Shown here piece by piece: positions 12,101-19,295 of a stretch of DNA of 20,280 nt. The number at the start of each line of letters is the position of its first letter. Within the stretch, counting starts at the first letter, position 1. The position numbers and the translations under genes are program-made. The notes beneath the pieces were generated by a model that worked only from the letters and a program-made list of their open reading frames with translations, was not told where the DNA came from and searched no databases. Origin of the DNA: Mnemiopsis leidyi (lineage: Eukaryota > Ctenophora > Tentaculata > Lobata > Bolinopsidae); assembly GCA_000226015.1 (NCBI GenBank), contig JH155149.1, forward strand, positions 13,009-33,288. The letters run 5' to 3'.

Positions 12101-15100
12101 ATCTGAGATAGAATTCAAGAGGAATTGACTGCATTTTTCAGAACAACATGGAAAATTCCACGTGACAAAGGCAAGCATACCTGGATCACAAAGTCGACGA
12201 TTACAGCGAAAATTTGCAGACAAAAGCCAATAGTCAATATAGACCAAAAGATCAGCAAACCCATAAAGAGCAATAATAATTTCAATAAAACCCGATCAAA
12301 ATTTTGCGGTGATGGCGACGAAGAAAACCGATGAAAGGACGAGGTAAAGAAAATATGAACTGTCAAATAGGCAGGCTGCTAGAGAAAGCGAACTTACAAA
12401 CAGAGGACTGCCAGGAGAAGCCGTATGTTGAGGTGTTAACGTCAGTCGGGTTTACTAGGGTGTGTTCTAAACAACAGGAGTAAAAAACCGAGGTTTTCGT
12501 AGCTCTTTCTTGTTGGCATGAGTAATATTCATTTCGGGAACTTTGGAGAAACTTTTGTGATCGTTTCATTGCTTTCTAACTCAGGATTATTGATGTTGGA
12601 CGGAACCAGGAAAGCGTTTAATTTGACAGTAAGAAGCAGGGAGTACTGACTGGGCAGGAATTATTTTTATACAAAAATTGATGGAGATATATACATATTT
12701 TGGAAACATCATCAAACAACATTAAATCAAAATATAACAGAAAAAAACAATGATCGGAATATCTTTTTCTGTATTATATCGGTGCTTTATCTCGCGTTAA
12801 GAACAGAGATGTTTGAGAGTATAGCTTCAAGGAATACACTGTTTAAACTGTGAAAATATAACTCTTTCCATAAAATAAAGGTATCTGAGTATCTTAACAA
12901 ACTCATCGGGGAAGACCCTAAAATTCACCAAAACGTTGAACATCAATTAGCAAGTTGGAGTTGCAACTCAGATATAGGTGCTCAGTATTATATTGTCACT
13001 ATAGACACACATTGTCACTACATTGTCACTATAGACACACATTGTCACTACATTGTCACTATAGACACACATTGTCACTACATTGTCACTATAGACACAC
13101 ATTGTCACTACATTGTCACTATAGACACACATTGTCACTACATTGTCACTGCAGACAGACAATAAACACATGTTCTGTCAACACCCCAGCGACAAATTAA
13201 ACCTAGTCTGAGTACAGGACATGCTCCAAACGACAACTTCAACCAAAACGACAACTTCAACCAAAACGACACCGCCACCTACAATTCCACGACGGTGTAT
13301 AACACCACCTTAAGTTGGCGCTACACGTTCCTCACCATGTATATAACTTTGTTACGAGTCCATGTGGTAGCAGGCCGTGTACATAATAGACCCAGCAAGA
13401 TCGTAGTTAATTGTATATCTCAGACTTGTGCCCCGTACAAATAATACAAGATAGTTAACAATTTGTCCAGCGCAGCGCAACCTAACAACTTATAACGGAA
13501 ATGAAACCTCTAGAGGCTGGTTTTAAGAACGAAATTCAAATAGGGATATAGTATGTACCAAAATGGATTGGATGTTTTCAACGAGGACCCCACGTACAGG
13601 ATGAGATCAGAACTTCCGATATCATAGTATCTATAGTGGGACACTCCCTATCTAGTTAGTTCCATGTTCTTTAAGTACTATTGTGATTAACTGATAAAGG
13701 AAATGGAAAGTAAAGTACGCTTAGACACCGAACAACGGTTATTATTATATAGAATATAGTTTTATATACGGGTGGAAAGTAAAAGTAAACCGACCGTAGA
13801 GTAGATAACCTTGCTCTCATATAATCATTTAACTAGTCAGCCATAAGCTACGAATGTTTCAGTCCCCCGAATTGAAACTCAACAACTGAATAAGTTTTTA
13901 GAGCTCCAACCGTTTGACAATCAGTCAATCAAGCAGTGGGATCGTCAGGTCGGGGTCGCAAAACATCAATATATAATAATGTCCCATGTGAACTCAACAG
14001 TAGACTTGCGTGATTAGAGACACCTCCTTTTCTGGAGGGGCGGAGAGCGCGACTGTACTCAATAACAAGTATCCGCTTGTTCTCGACTGTACTCAATAAC
14101 AAGTATCCGCTTGTTCTCGACTGTACTCAATAACAAGTATCCGCTTGTTCTCGACTGTACTCAATAACAAGTATCAGCTTGTTCTCGACTGTACTCAATA
14201 ACAAGTATTAGCTTGTTCTCGACTGTACTCAATAACAAGTATCAGCTTGACGCTTGTTCATTAATAACGAATGTAAGATTCTCACCGTATAAGTTCGGAC
14301 ATAAGATGCTGCTCCACTCCCCGCTCTGTCGTCTCCAGGTTATCCCACGCTCGTTCTATGTCCTGGGGAATAATCTCTTGTCAAAAGTTGAGGAGTGTTG
14401 AACTTTGGTTGATTAGAGTAAAAATAGGAAGATTAACAAGAGAAGAAAATTAATGGACTTTTAAACCAGTACAAATAGTCTGGTCTTACGTTGATTAGTT
14501 TTCCTTCTGACGGCAGAAATGCTGGTCTGTTACTGAGCCGTAATTTGGTCTGTAAGGTGTTGTAGTCGGTGATGAGTTTTCCTTTTTCTTCCGTCTTCGG
14601 GGGTTTTACCGTCAGTCTGAAAATGAATCACATATCGGCGGATAAGAAATGCAGAAGATTATGAGATTCTATGGGAATATCGTAGGGAATATGAAAGGAT
14701 TTCGATTTTAGCAAATTTCAGCTGAAATGGTATGCAGTTTTGTACTGAAGCTGTAACATATCGTATTTTCAAATTTCAACTGATATAATTGTCAATTCGG
14801 AACTTGATAGGCGATTAAGTCAAATAATTTAAAGTGATCGCATAATGATTCTGCGCTCTATTCTAAAAAATAAAAAATTTCAGTTTATAGATTCCTACAT
14901 TTTCGAGACCATCGAGAAATCTTCTCCTATAGCTATGGCTATGCTGCATTTTGGTAAAAATAACTTTATTTCTAGTACAGAATAAACATTGCTGTCGTTC
15001 GGTTGAATGATAAGTTGCTAAAACGTACGGGATCAATAGTACGAACAGAAAATCAAGAGTAGAGTATTTTAAGACGAAAGTTGAATCAATTTGACAATTT

Positions 15101-16490
15101 TTACAAATATTTACCCAGTTTTTCCATTCGGAAACCTGTTCAATGTATATTTAGACATTTATTGAGGGACATGTAGGCTAAAACTAAATTGTTGACCAAA
15201 AAAGATAATTTGCATGCTATACCCATTCAAAATCGTTTCTTAGGGAAACTGAACCTCATCAGCCCGAACAAAAAGTAAAAATTCTTCTAAACCCAAGATA
15301 ACGCGACGTTCAGAAAAACCGAACAATTATAGTCTTACCGGTAGGTCCGGAATTCCTCAAGTCTGGCTTTAACTTCAGAAATGCTGCTGGCTCGCTGCTC
15401 CCTCATTTGGTCGATCCACGGTATCATGTGCTCAATCCACTCCAGCAACTAGTATTAAAATTCGAAATAGTTAACATGGCTTGTTTAAATTTCAACTGTT
15501 CGTAAACAACTGATAATGCAAGTGTAGCTCTGTAAGTGTAGTTCTAAAGGGATATCAGGAATATAACCAGCAAGGCCAAGATTTATATGCCCGGGAAGCA
15601 TTCAGGCAAAGAGCGATCTAAAAAAATATATATATATATTATAACAACCGCCATCTTTACCCGCCACAAGTACTGCCTCCTGTTCTGAAGAACGAAAAAA
15701 AATCCTCCCACAAAGAGTTTAAAAAATACGCTCAACTAGCGAACTTACCCCGGAAGCAAGAGCCTCGTAGTCCTCCATGAGTGTCTCGTTTTCCTGGTTG
15801 ACGTTGAGGACTTTACAGATCCTGTTGGCCGCCTGGGAGGCTTGTTGGGAGCTGGCGAAGGCGTGGTAGTACGACGAGACGTAGGTCATGATGGCTCGTT
15901 CGTCCGGTCGCATCGTACTTGCGATATCTGTAGTTATCGCAAATGAAGGGGTGTAACTTTGTAGTGAACTCTAACTTAGTAAAGAAAAGAAAATGCGGTG
16001 GAAATCCATATTGGCATATTCTTTTAAGTCATGATCTTTAAAAAAACATTTGTCGGCGGACAGATGCGAAAAAAACAAGAATATAAAAACAAACCGTTAG
16101 CATCCAACATAATGGGGATGTCGAGTTCCTTTTCGGCCACTTCGAAAGCGTACTGGAGGTTGTAGACGGCATTTTCCTTCCGGAGATGGTTGTAGTCAAT
16201 CAGGTCGGGTCTGTGTCGGTGTATCAGAGCGCAGAACGCTAAACCGTCCTTGAAGCTGGGGGAGACAAGTGAGGTTTTAACGGATCGGAGATCTAACAAT
16301 TTAGGGGCGCAAACATCTAAAATTTCAGATTTGCGGATATTTACGTGTGGCAGTAGGTATGAATTAGATAAAAGAAGTACGTAAGATTTAGGGAGAGGAA
16401 ACCTCGTGTGGAAGTTTGTAACGTTAACATTCTTGTAGGGAGCAGTTTTCTTCTGGCACCACAGCAGGAGGCCTTCTTTAGCACTCATCT
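3026..16490 (-). CDS. Alpha-actinin, 5'-incomplete, 16 exons
   Basis: Alpha-actinin cross-links actin filaments as an antiparallel rod-shaped dimer at adhesions, Z-disc-like structures and stress fibres. The spliced exons (3026-3184, 3407-3577, 4116-4324, 5989-6141, 6381-6537, 6669-6800, 6967-7116, 7315-7467, 8931-9041, 9572-9701, 14286-14362, 14490-14616, 15339-15448, 15749-15927, 16095-16255, 16403-16490) give 755 residues. In order these are CH2 (about 2-110), neck, spectrin repeats 1-4 (about 150-590), EF1 (loop 613-624), EF2 (663-674), the EF3-4-like region and a C-terminal GQSDL. Diagnostic strings include [56 protein letters not shown] and QAEYCIARM. Every intron is GT-AG and all phases match. 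The length agrees with the same part of animal alpha-actinins of about 890 residues. The missing N-terminus and CH1 (about 140 residues) were not found in the window. No frameshift or internal stop was seen, so the gene looks intact. Confidence 0.96.
3407..3577 (-). CDS. Alpha-actinin exon 15: EF-hand 2
   Basis: Residues 647-703, phase 0 at both ends (acceptor cccccaaacag, donor AAG|gtttat). The EF2 loop is [12 protein letters not shown] at residues 663-674. The twelfth position is Ala instead of Glu and position 5 is Thr, so calcium binding is unlikely, as in other alpha-actinins. The exon ends in SFRVLAGDK, a family hallmark. Confidence 0.95.
3578..4115 (-). other. Alpha-actinin intron 14 (538 bp)
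   Basis: Donor AAC|gtcagt and acceptor aaacag. Almost half of the intron is the 24-bp array. It also holds two TCACGTGA palindromes (3941-3948 and 4002-4009), the second within a perfect 12-base palindrome AATCACGTGATT at 4000-4011. Confidence 0.85.
3606..3845. repeat. 24-bp minisatellite, 10 copies, in intron 14
   Basis: Ten tandem 24-bp units built around gtaaaataagcggacat with small differences. The rightmost unit (3822-3845) is the most diverged. The array starts 28 bases upstream of the exon 15 acceptor on the minus strand. Because 24 is a multiple of three it has a fixed reading frame. On the minus strand it reads [12 protein letters not shown] octapeptides in frame with exon 15, open from about 3907 down to the exon. 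Confidence 0.93.
4116..4324 (-). CDS. Alpha-actinin exon 14: end of spectrin repeat 4 and EF-hand 1
   Basis: Residues 577 (split Ser) to 646. It contains [15 protein letters not shown], then the EF1 loop [12 protein letters not shown] at residues 613-624. Ligand positions 1, 3, 5, 9 and 12 are D, N, D, D and E with Gly at 6, so calcium binding is expected. After GYN the linker to EF2 is about eight residues longer than in vertebrate isoforms, ending EEHLVNHN at the donor. Confidence 0.95.
4325..5988 (-). other. Alpha-actinin intron 13 (1664 bp)
   Basis: Begins inside the donor-bearing minisatellite at 5655-5996 and ends at ttttcag before exon 14. The segments 4780-4890 and 5320-5385 are richer in G+C and share a short similar core (actgaa, tccggg, cct) followed by an agg/ggg-rich run. 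No exon was recognised. Confidence 0.85.
5655..5996. repeat. 67-69 bp minisatellite overlapping the exon 13 splice donor
   Basis: Five tandem copies start at 5655, 5724, 5793, 5861 and 5928 with lengths 69, 69, 68, 67 and 69. They differ by a few substitutions and one- or two-base indels. On the minus strand each copy contains CACAACT|gtaagtag or a one-base variant: the last bases of exon 13 plus its splice donor. The functional donor is the one in the copy next to the exon (exon ends at 5989). The other four lie at 5920, 5853, 5785 and 5716. Confidence 0.95.
5989..6141 (-). CDS. Alpha-actinin exon 13: spectrin repeat 4
   Basis: Residues 526 (split Ala) to 577 (first base). It contains [20 protein letters not shown] and [18 protein letters not shown], matching the helix B-C part of spectrin repeat 4. 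The last eight bases of the exon belong to the adjoining minisatellite unit. The donor is AACT|gtaagt. Confidence 0.94.
6381..6537 (-). CDS. Alpha-actinin exon 12: spectrin repeat 4, first helix
   Basis: Residues 474-525 plus one base of 526. It begins [17 protein letters not shown] after the acceptor catttag, includes [12 protein letters not shown] and ends NEQLAYL before the donor G|gtacgt. It corresponds to the basic start of repeat 4 and its W-containing helix A. Confidence 0.93.
6669..6800 (-). CDS. Alpha-actinin exon 11: spectrin repeat 3, C-terminal helix
   Basis: Residues 430-473, phase 0 at both ends. It contains [20 protein letters not shown] and LIPQRDQLL, matching the family's NPYT...KW..V..LVPRRDQ segment. 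Acceptor ccccacag, donor CAG|gtaacc. Confidence 0.95.
6967..7116 (-). CDS. Alpha-actinin exon 10: spectrin repeat 3, central part
   Basis: Residues 380-429, phase 0 at both ends. It begins [17 protein letters not shown], one of the most conserved alpha-actinin strings, then [20 protein letters not shown]. Acceptor cattgcag, donor CAG|gtcagc. Confidence 0.96.
7315..7467 (-). CDS. Alpha-actinin exon 9: end of repeat 2 and start of repeat 3
   Basis: Residues 329-379, phase 0 at both ends. It contains [20 protein letters not shown], corresponding to the family's C-W-D-N-L helix C of repeat 2, and ends LEFAKKAN, matching the LEYAKRA start of repeat 3. Acceptor ccaccag, donor AAT|gtgagt. Confidence 0.94.
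7468..8930 (-). other. Alpha-actinin intron 8 (1463 bp)
   Basis: No exon was recognised. It holds a two-copy imperfect repeat at 8286-8386 with small hairpins. Donor AAG|gtaact, acceptor ccaccag. Confidence 0.85.
8286..8386. repeat. Two imperfect ~50-bp repeats with internal hairpins
   Basis: Two adjacent copies (8286-8335 and 8337-8386) share gaaccacacttctc and agtaacaat. Each has a small inverted repeat: acttct/agaagt around a 6-base loop in the first copy, and the matching acttct/aggagt position with one wobble pair in the second. The hairpin core may be maintained, but two copies are too few to say. Confidence 0.55.
8931..9041 (-). CDS. Alpha-actinin exon 8: spectrin repeat 2, helix B
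   Basis: Residues 292-328, phase 0 at both ends. It contains [20 protein letters not shown] and [10 protein letters not shown], matching [26 protein letters not shown] of the family. Acceptor gttgttcag, donor AAG|gtaact. Confidence 0.94.
9042..9571 (-). other. Alpha-actinin intron 7 (530 bp)
   Basis: No coding signal. It contains one TCACGTGA palindrome at 9364-9371 in the context gtcacgtgatag, the same 12 bases as at 3940-3951. Donor CTG|gtatgt, acceptor gttcag. Confidence 0.85.
9572..9701 (-). CDS. Alpha-actinin exon 7: spectrin repeat 2, helix A
   Basis: Residues 248 (split Arg) to 291. It reads [19 protein letters not shown] then [15 protein letters not shown], matching the family's [22 protein letters not shown]...GKEAML. 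Acceptor tcttttcag, donor CTG|gtatgt. It joins exon 6 in phase across the largest intron. Confidence 0.95.
10481..10704. repeat. (GTAAA)n pentanucleotide microsatellite
   Basis: Thirty perfect uninterrupted GTAAA units run from 10491 to 10640. Imperfect units (gtagagtaag, gtcaagtaaag and others) surround them to a total of about 224 bp. On the transcribed strand it reads TTTAC, a pyrimidine-rich run without AG dinucleotides. The long pure run suggests recent expansion and likely length polymorphism. Confidence 0.98.
11576..11620. repeat. Compound CA microsatellite
   Basis: Two short (CA)n runs, each followed by aaactgacac, inside intron 6. Confidence 0.9.
12991..13150. repeat. 30-bp minisatellite, 5 full copies plus a partial
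   Basis: Near-identical 30-bp units with an exact period. Each unit holds two copies of attgtcacta separated by tagacacac, so it grew from an 11-base duplication. The period is a multiple of three, which explains spurious open frames on both strands ([10 protein letters not shown] and [10 protein letters not shown] repeats). Confidence 0.96.
13226..13271. repeat. 18-bp tandem repeat, about 2.5 copies
   Basis: caaaacgacaacttcaac is repeated head to tail and degrades into caaaacgacacc. It lies about 75 bp from the 30-bp array, inside intron 6. Confidence 0.85.
14050..14260. repeat. 34-bp minisatellite with internal inverted repeat, 6 copies
   Basis: Units begin cgactgtactc at 14050, 14084, 14118, 14152, 14186 and 14220. 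Each contains AACAAG, a six-base spacer (tatccg, tatcag or tattag) and CTTGTT, a perfect 6-bp inverted repeat. The spacer varies while the arms do not. The last unit has a longer spacer (tatcagcttgacg) but still ends in cttgtt. The array lies about 25 bases inside the 5' end of intron 6 on the minus strand. Confidence 0.94.
14286..14362 (-). CDS. Alpha-actinin exon 6: spectrin repeat 1, C-terminal helix
   Basis: Residues 223-247 plus two bases of 248. It reads [18 protein letters not shown] then HLMSELIR, matching [26 protein letters not shown]. Acceptor ttccccag, donor ATACG|gtgaga. Confidence 0.95.
14490..14616 (-). CDS. Alpha-actinin exon 5: spectrin repeat 1, central part
   Basis: Residues 180 (split Arg) to 222. 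It includes [10 protein letters not shown] and [19 protein letters not shown], strongly matching the family's KPPK...[18 protein letters not shown]. Acceptor ttttcag, donor AAC|gtaaga. Confidence 0.97.
14617..15338 (-). other. Alpha-actinin intron 4 (722 bp)
   Basis: AT-rich, with no exon, array or recognisable element. Donor TACCG|gtaaga and acceptor ttttcag. Confidence 0.8.
15339..15448 (-). CDS. Alpha-actinin exon 4: neck and start of spectrin repeat 1
   Basis: Residues 144-179 plus two bases of 180. It reads [14 protein letters not shown] and [11 protein letters not shown], matching LLEWIRRTIPWLENR...LEDFRDYRR of the family. Acceptor atactag, donor CG|gtaaga. Confidence 0.96.
15449..15748 (-). 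other. Alpha-actinin intron 3 (300 bp)
   Basis: Donor TCCGGG|gtaagt, a near-perfect donor, and acceptor tactag. It contains an alternating TA run at about 15627-15639. Nothing else was seen. Confidence 0.85.
15749..15927 (-). CDS. Alpha-actinin exon 3: end of CH2 and neck
   Basis: Residues 84 (split Asp) to 143. It includes [19 protein letters not shown], then [16 protein letters not shown] and [11 protein letters not shown], close to the invariant C-terminal part of CH2 and the flexible neck. Acceptor aactacag, donor GGG|gtaagt. Confidence 0.97.
16095..16255 (-). CDS. Alpha-actinin exon 2: CH2 core
   Basis: Residues 30 (split Ser) to 84 (first base). It contains [19 protein letters not shown], then [18 protein letters not shown], the actin-binding-domain core including the phosphoinositide-sensitive segment. 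The normally invariant Trp of S-W-K-D-G is Phe (TTC at the second codon position of this exon). Acceptor tctcccccag, donor AACG|gtttgt. Confidence 0.96.
16403..16490 (-). CDS. Alpha-actinin exon 1 (first visible): start of CH2
   Basis: It starts in mid-codon after acceptor cctgtttcag (16491 upward), then reads [19 protein letters not shown] and NVNVTNFHT, ending at donor ACGAG|gtttcc. The expected preceding residues in the family are V-E-E-T. Here the position before SAKEG is Met (ATG at 16486-16488). This ATG follows a good acceptor in the expected phase, so it is most likely internal. The true first exons lie upstream. Confidence 0.93.
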
Positions 16491-17845
16491 CTGAAACAGG
16501 AAACTTTCTTTAACTCTACGGAAAAGAAATGTGGCGCGAACCGCGTCATGGTTAAGTAACAGTCATAGGAAAGAAACTCCGAATTGGGGTTTCTTGCTGT
16601 TTGAATCATTTCTGTTTTTAGCATTTTCAAATACAATGTGTTAAATGTTTGTTAACGTATGATCTACCCACCATTACGAAGTGAAGTGTTTCTGTTTATT
16701 GTGTATTGTGTGTACTGCTCAGCGTTTTGAAGGAGTGTGTTTGGATGAAAATTGCAGTTGGTTGCGTGAAGTTTAACGCTCGGTATGAAATGGTAGAATG
16801 GAACAGAAAGGAGAAGAGTTTGACTGACCAGACCGATAAGAGGACCATTTCTCAGAATGCTCTTCATCAAGGGCAAATTGAAGACAGAACTTTTAAATGT
16901 AGTTTTTAAAAGTTGAATGTTTCATAGAAATAATTAGATGTTTACATCATTATTTATCATTTAAGTGTGTTTAATGGTTTTACTTTTATATGAGAATCTG
17001 AATCGACTTTCGTTACTTATGCGAATTTCTGTGTATACGATACATAGCTTAAACAATCGCTTCAGAAATATTTTGTAACACATGCTTAACTGTAGTCCAG
17101 TAAGAATAGGTATCCCAGGAGTTAGCATTTCTTTTTTCTCAATCTTTTTAATATCTTTTTTCTCTTTGATTGTCTTCTTAATTTTTACCTGCAGCTTCAC
17201 ACTTTTTTATCTTTCTTTTTGTAGCTCTTTATCATTAGCATATCTTTTTACATTATGCATACAACGCAAAGACTTGGTCGACGACAGTCAATTACTAAAA
17301 CTTACAAGTACAAAAGTAAATAAATCAAATTCCAACCATTATCTTTCGTTGAAAATATTATCAAATTTTAATTATTTTTATTGGCATTTAATCATCTTCC
17401 TAATACCCGCTATCTCTTAACCATAATTTCAACTAACATTACAAATATTATAAGCAAGGAAGAGGGTGCAATGAGATTTATTCATTAAATTACTATAACA
17501 CAAATCGATAAACGATTGCGATTGAAAATTCGACAACTCTTTTATCGATTTCAGTAATCAAGAACATATGTCTGGGCTTCAAGAACCTTCGGCTGATTTG
17601 TTCCGTGCGTGAACACTAGGTCAAATTGGGAAGGTAGTTATCTTATTCATAACGTATTATATTATTGTACAAATTTAAGGGGACTAAATGTTTTTTATCC
17701 CTGTCAGACTAAGTAATGTAATATTTCGGGAAACTAAAACTTGTTTAAATCGTGTTCTGAAATTGTTTTCTTAGCACTTTGACGAGTAAATAGACTTGAT
17801 AAAATTGACAACATTTTTTCATCACTCGATTGGACTATTGGAACG

Positions 17846-17967
17846 TTAGAGGTAAAGTGGAAGTTTATTTTCACTTCCACGGAAGATAAGTCTGGAAGTG
17901 TCACAGAGGTAATCGTTAATCTCTAGCAGAGGCTGTACCAAATACAGTTCAACAGGGAGGATGATGT
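17846..17967 (-). CDS. Weak candidate last exon of the EF-hand gene
   Basis: After a possible acceptor ctgtaaag, an open frame begins DIILPVELYLVQPLLEI and ends KLPLYL with a TAA at 17846-17848. Its phase fits the donor at 18425. The frame is open for about 60 codons to around 18025. Against it, the acceptor has a poor pyrimidine tract, no family similarity is visible, the phase match has a one-in-three chance, and a poly(A) signal at 18210 would end the transcript earlier. It could also be chance or a fragment of something unrelated. Confidence 0.13.
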
Positions 17968-18209
17968 CTTTACAGTTCACAATCACGCCCAGCCGATTGG
18001 GGGTTTTATATATTTTGTTTAAAGTTTATTGATAATAGATATACTTCCATTATAGATTCTTCTCAAGATCTATAGTCCTGATGTATAGTAAGGTAAGGAA
18101 CGCCGCCTTTTGAACCGAATCAAATGTATTCATGTATTTTTGCACTTCTGTTACATTCTAAGGTCAGGTAGCTATTATAAACTATCTTGAATGTAAATTG
18201 CAAAACGAC

Positions 18210-18215
18210 TTTATT
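18210..18215 (-). promoter_or_regulatory. Candidate poly(A) signal AATAAA
   Basis: AATAAA on the minus strand, about 165 bases after the TGA (18378-18380) that ends the unspliced frame of the EF-hand gene. Its position suits a 3' UTR if the donor at 18425 is not used. A second AATAAA lies at 18025-18030. Confidence 0.35.
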
Positions 18216-18424
18216 TAAGCTGAGATTCATCTAAGATTAAATTCAATAATATGAGGGTATTCAATGATGTATAGTAAAGTAGTTTGGAATCATAATTAAG
18301 TTTCTTACTTAGGGTACGGTAAGATAAGAAAATGTCGACGGTAGTTAGAAGCTAGTTCTAACTAGCATCAAGTTGTGTCACATAAAGTACAAGCAATGTT
18401 GGAATGTGAAGTACAACAACTCAC

Positions 18425-19295
18425 CCCAGATGTAAGATTCCTGGTCGATGTGAGAGAAGAGCAGGGCAAGTTCTTCCTTATTAATCTTCCCATCTCCGTC
18501 CACATCACAACTATCCAGGACGTTTCCCAGTGTGTCCGCCAGGGTCGTAGCGTTCACTTCAATCCCAAACCTTGACATCAGATCTCCCATCAGCAACATC
18601 AGCTCATTCCCCTCAATAAAACCGTTCATATCCGCGTCGTAGTGGTCGAAAAATTCTCCGAATTCCGAGCGAGTAAGCCGATCGCCGTTTTTGATGCAGT
18701 TCATGAAAGTCGAATCGACGTTAAGGAGGAAGGCCATGTCAGCCATCCTGACTTTGGAACCAACACGAAGATCCAGAATTTCCACAACGTTCCTCGTCAG
18801 TTCTGTAAGTTTGGACCTCGTTATCTGCTGCATGTCACACACCGTCCCGATTATATCGAGCATAAAATCGTGGATGTCACACGCCTCCATCAGACCAGCT
18901 CTGAAAGGATCATATTTCCTCCAGGTCGAGGTAAACTGAGGTCCTGTAATGGCTGTCTGAGTCCTGAACTTGAAGAGCAGGTTTTCCTCGACCGGTATTA
19001 TCTCTGTCAACTCCCACATTTCGAGACAGTCGCTGTTGTTGTTGTCAAACTGAGTCAACACACCCTCAGTCATCTGATCCAGTTCGTCTCGGGAGAAGTG
19101 GATGTCACCGGTAACCATGAGAAGTTCGGCCAGGAACATTTCTAGTTCCTTCCGTGTCAGGTATCCGTTTCTCTGGACATCGTAACGACACCACAGCAGG
19201 AAGTACTGCTTGGTTGAGAGTTTGGCCTGACCGCGGAATTGGGAGAGGAATGAAGAGTTCTGATAGGCCGATGAAATGTAGTCATCGTCGGCCAT
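18425..19295 (-). CDS. Six-EF-hand calcium-binding protein, calbindin/calretinin/secretagogin family
   Basis: Cytosolic calcium buffer/sensor family, typically in neurons or secretory cells. ATG at 19293-19295 opens 290 codons in one exon. Six EF loops are visible at residues 39-50 (DVQRNGYLTRKE), 84-95 (DNNNSDCLEMWE), 129-140 (DPFRAGLMEACD), 175-186 (DLRVGSKVRMAD), 220-231 (DADMNGFIEGNE) and 264-275 (DVDGDGKINKEE). Loops 1, 5 and 6 have good ligand sets, loop 2 has Asp instead of Gly at position 6, and loops 3 and 4 are degenerate. The string IPVEENLLFKFR after EF2 is the family hallmark (LPxEENFLLxFR), and CDVDGDGKINKEELAL resembles secretagogin EF6. The exon probably ends at W-G|gtgagt. 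Unspliced, the frame runs 15 more codons to TGA at 18378 (305 residues). The family's usual length is 260-280. Confidence 0.88.

Larger units (their letters stand above)
9702..14285 (-). other. Alpha-actinin intron 6 (4584 bp), rich in tandem repeats
   Basis: The largest intron, from donor ATACG|gtgaga to acceptor ttttcag. No exon or nested gene was recognised; open frames here come from repeats or chance. It holds arrays at 10481-10704, 11576-11620, 12991-13150, 13226-13271 and 14050-14260, annotated separately, and a TCACGTGA palindrome at 10346-10353. The stretch 11640-12950 shows nothing recognisable. Confidence 0.85.
16491..18424. other. Non-coding stretch between the first visible actinin exon and the EF-hand gene
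   Basis: I searched it for the CH1 domain (DGLKL, KMTLGMIW, RFAIQDI patterns) on the minus strand and found none. It is AT-rich. It contains a perfect 8-bp hairpin (gtggaagt at 17857-17864, acttccac at 17873-17880) and AATAAA on the minus strand at 18210-18215 and 18025-18030. Either poly(A) signal could serve the EF-hand gene. One weak open frame at 17846-17967 is listed separately. Confidence 0.6.

Noticed and set aside
12955..13200. Repeat-peptide frames on both strands
   Set aside because: They result from a 30-bp minisatellite whose period is a multiple of three. They lie inside intron 6.
14041..14260. CRISPR-like look of regular short repeats with variable middle
   Set aside because: Units are contiguous 34-bp tandem copies with only single-base differences and no unique spacers. 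They lie in an intron of an animal gene.
17082..17420. Plus-strand frame rich in Phe, Leu and Ile that looks like a membrane protein
   Set aside because: It comes from T-rich DNA, has no family features, and has low-complexity runs (FFSIFLISFFSLIVFLIF).
18642..19145. Open frame of 167 codons on the plus strand
   Set aside because: It lies fully antisense to the six-EF-hand exon, has no recognisable domain, and is a shadow of that coding sequence.
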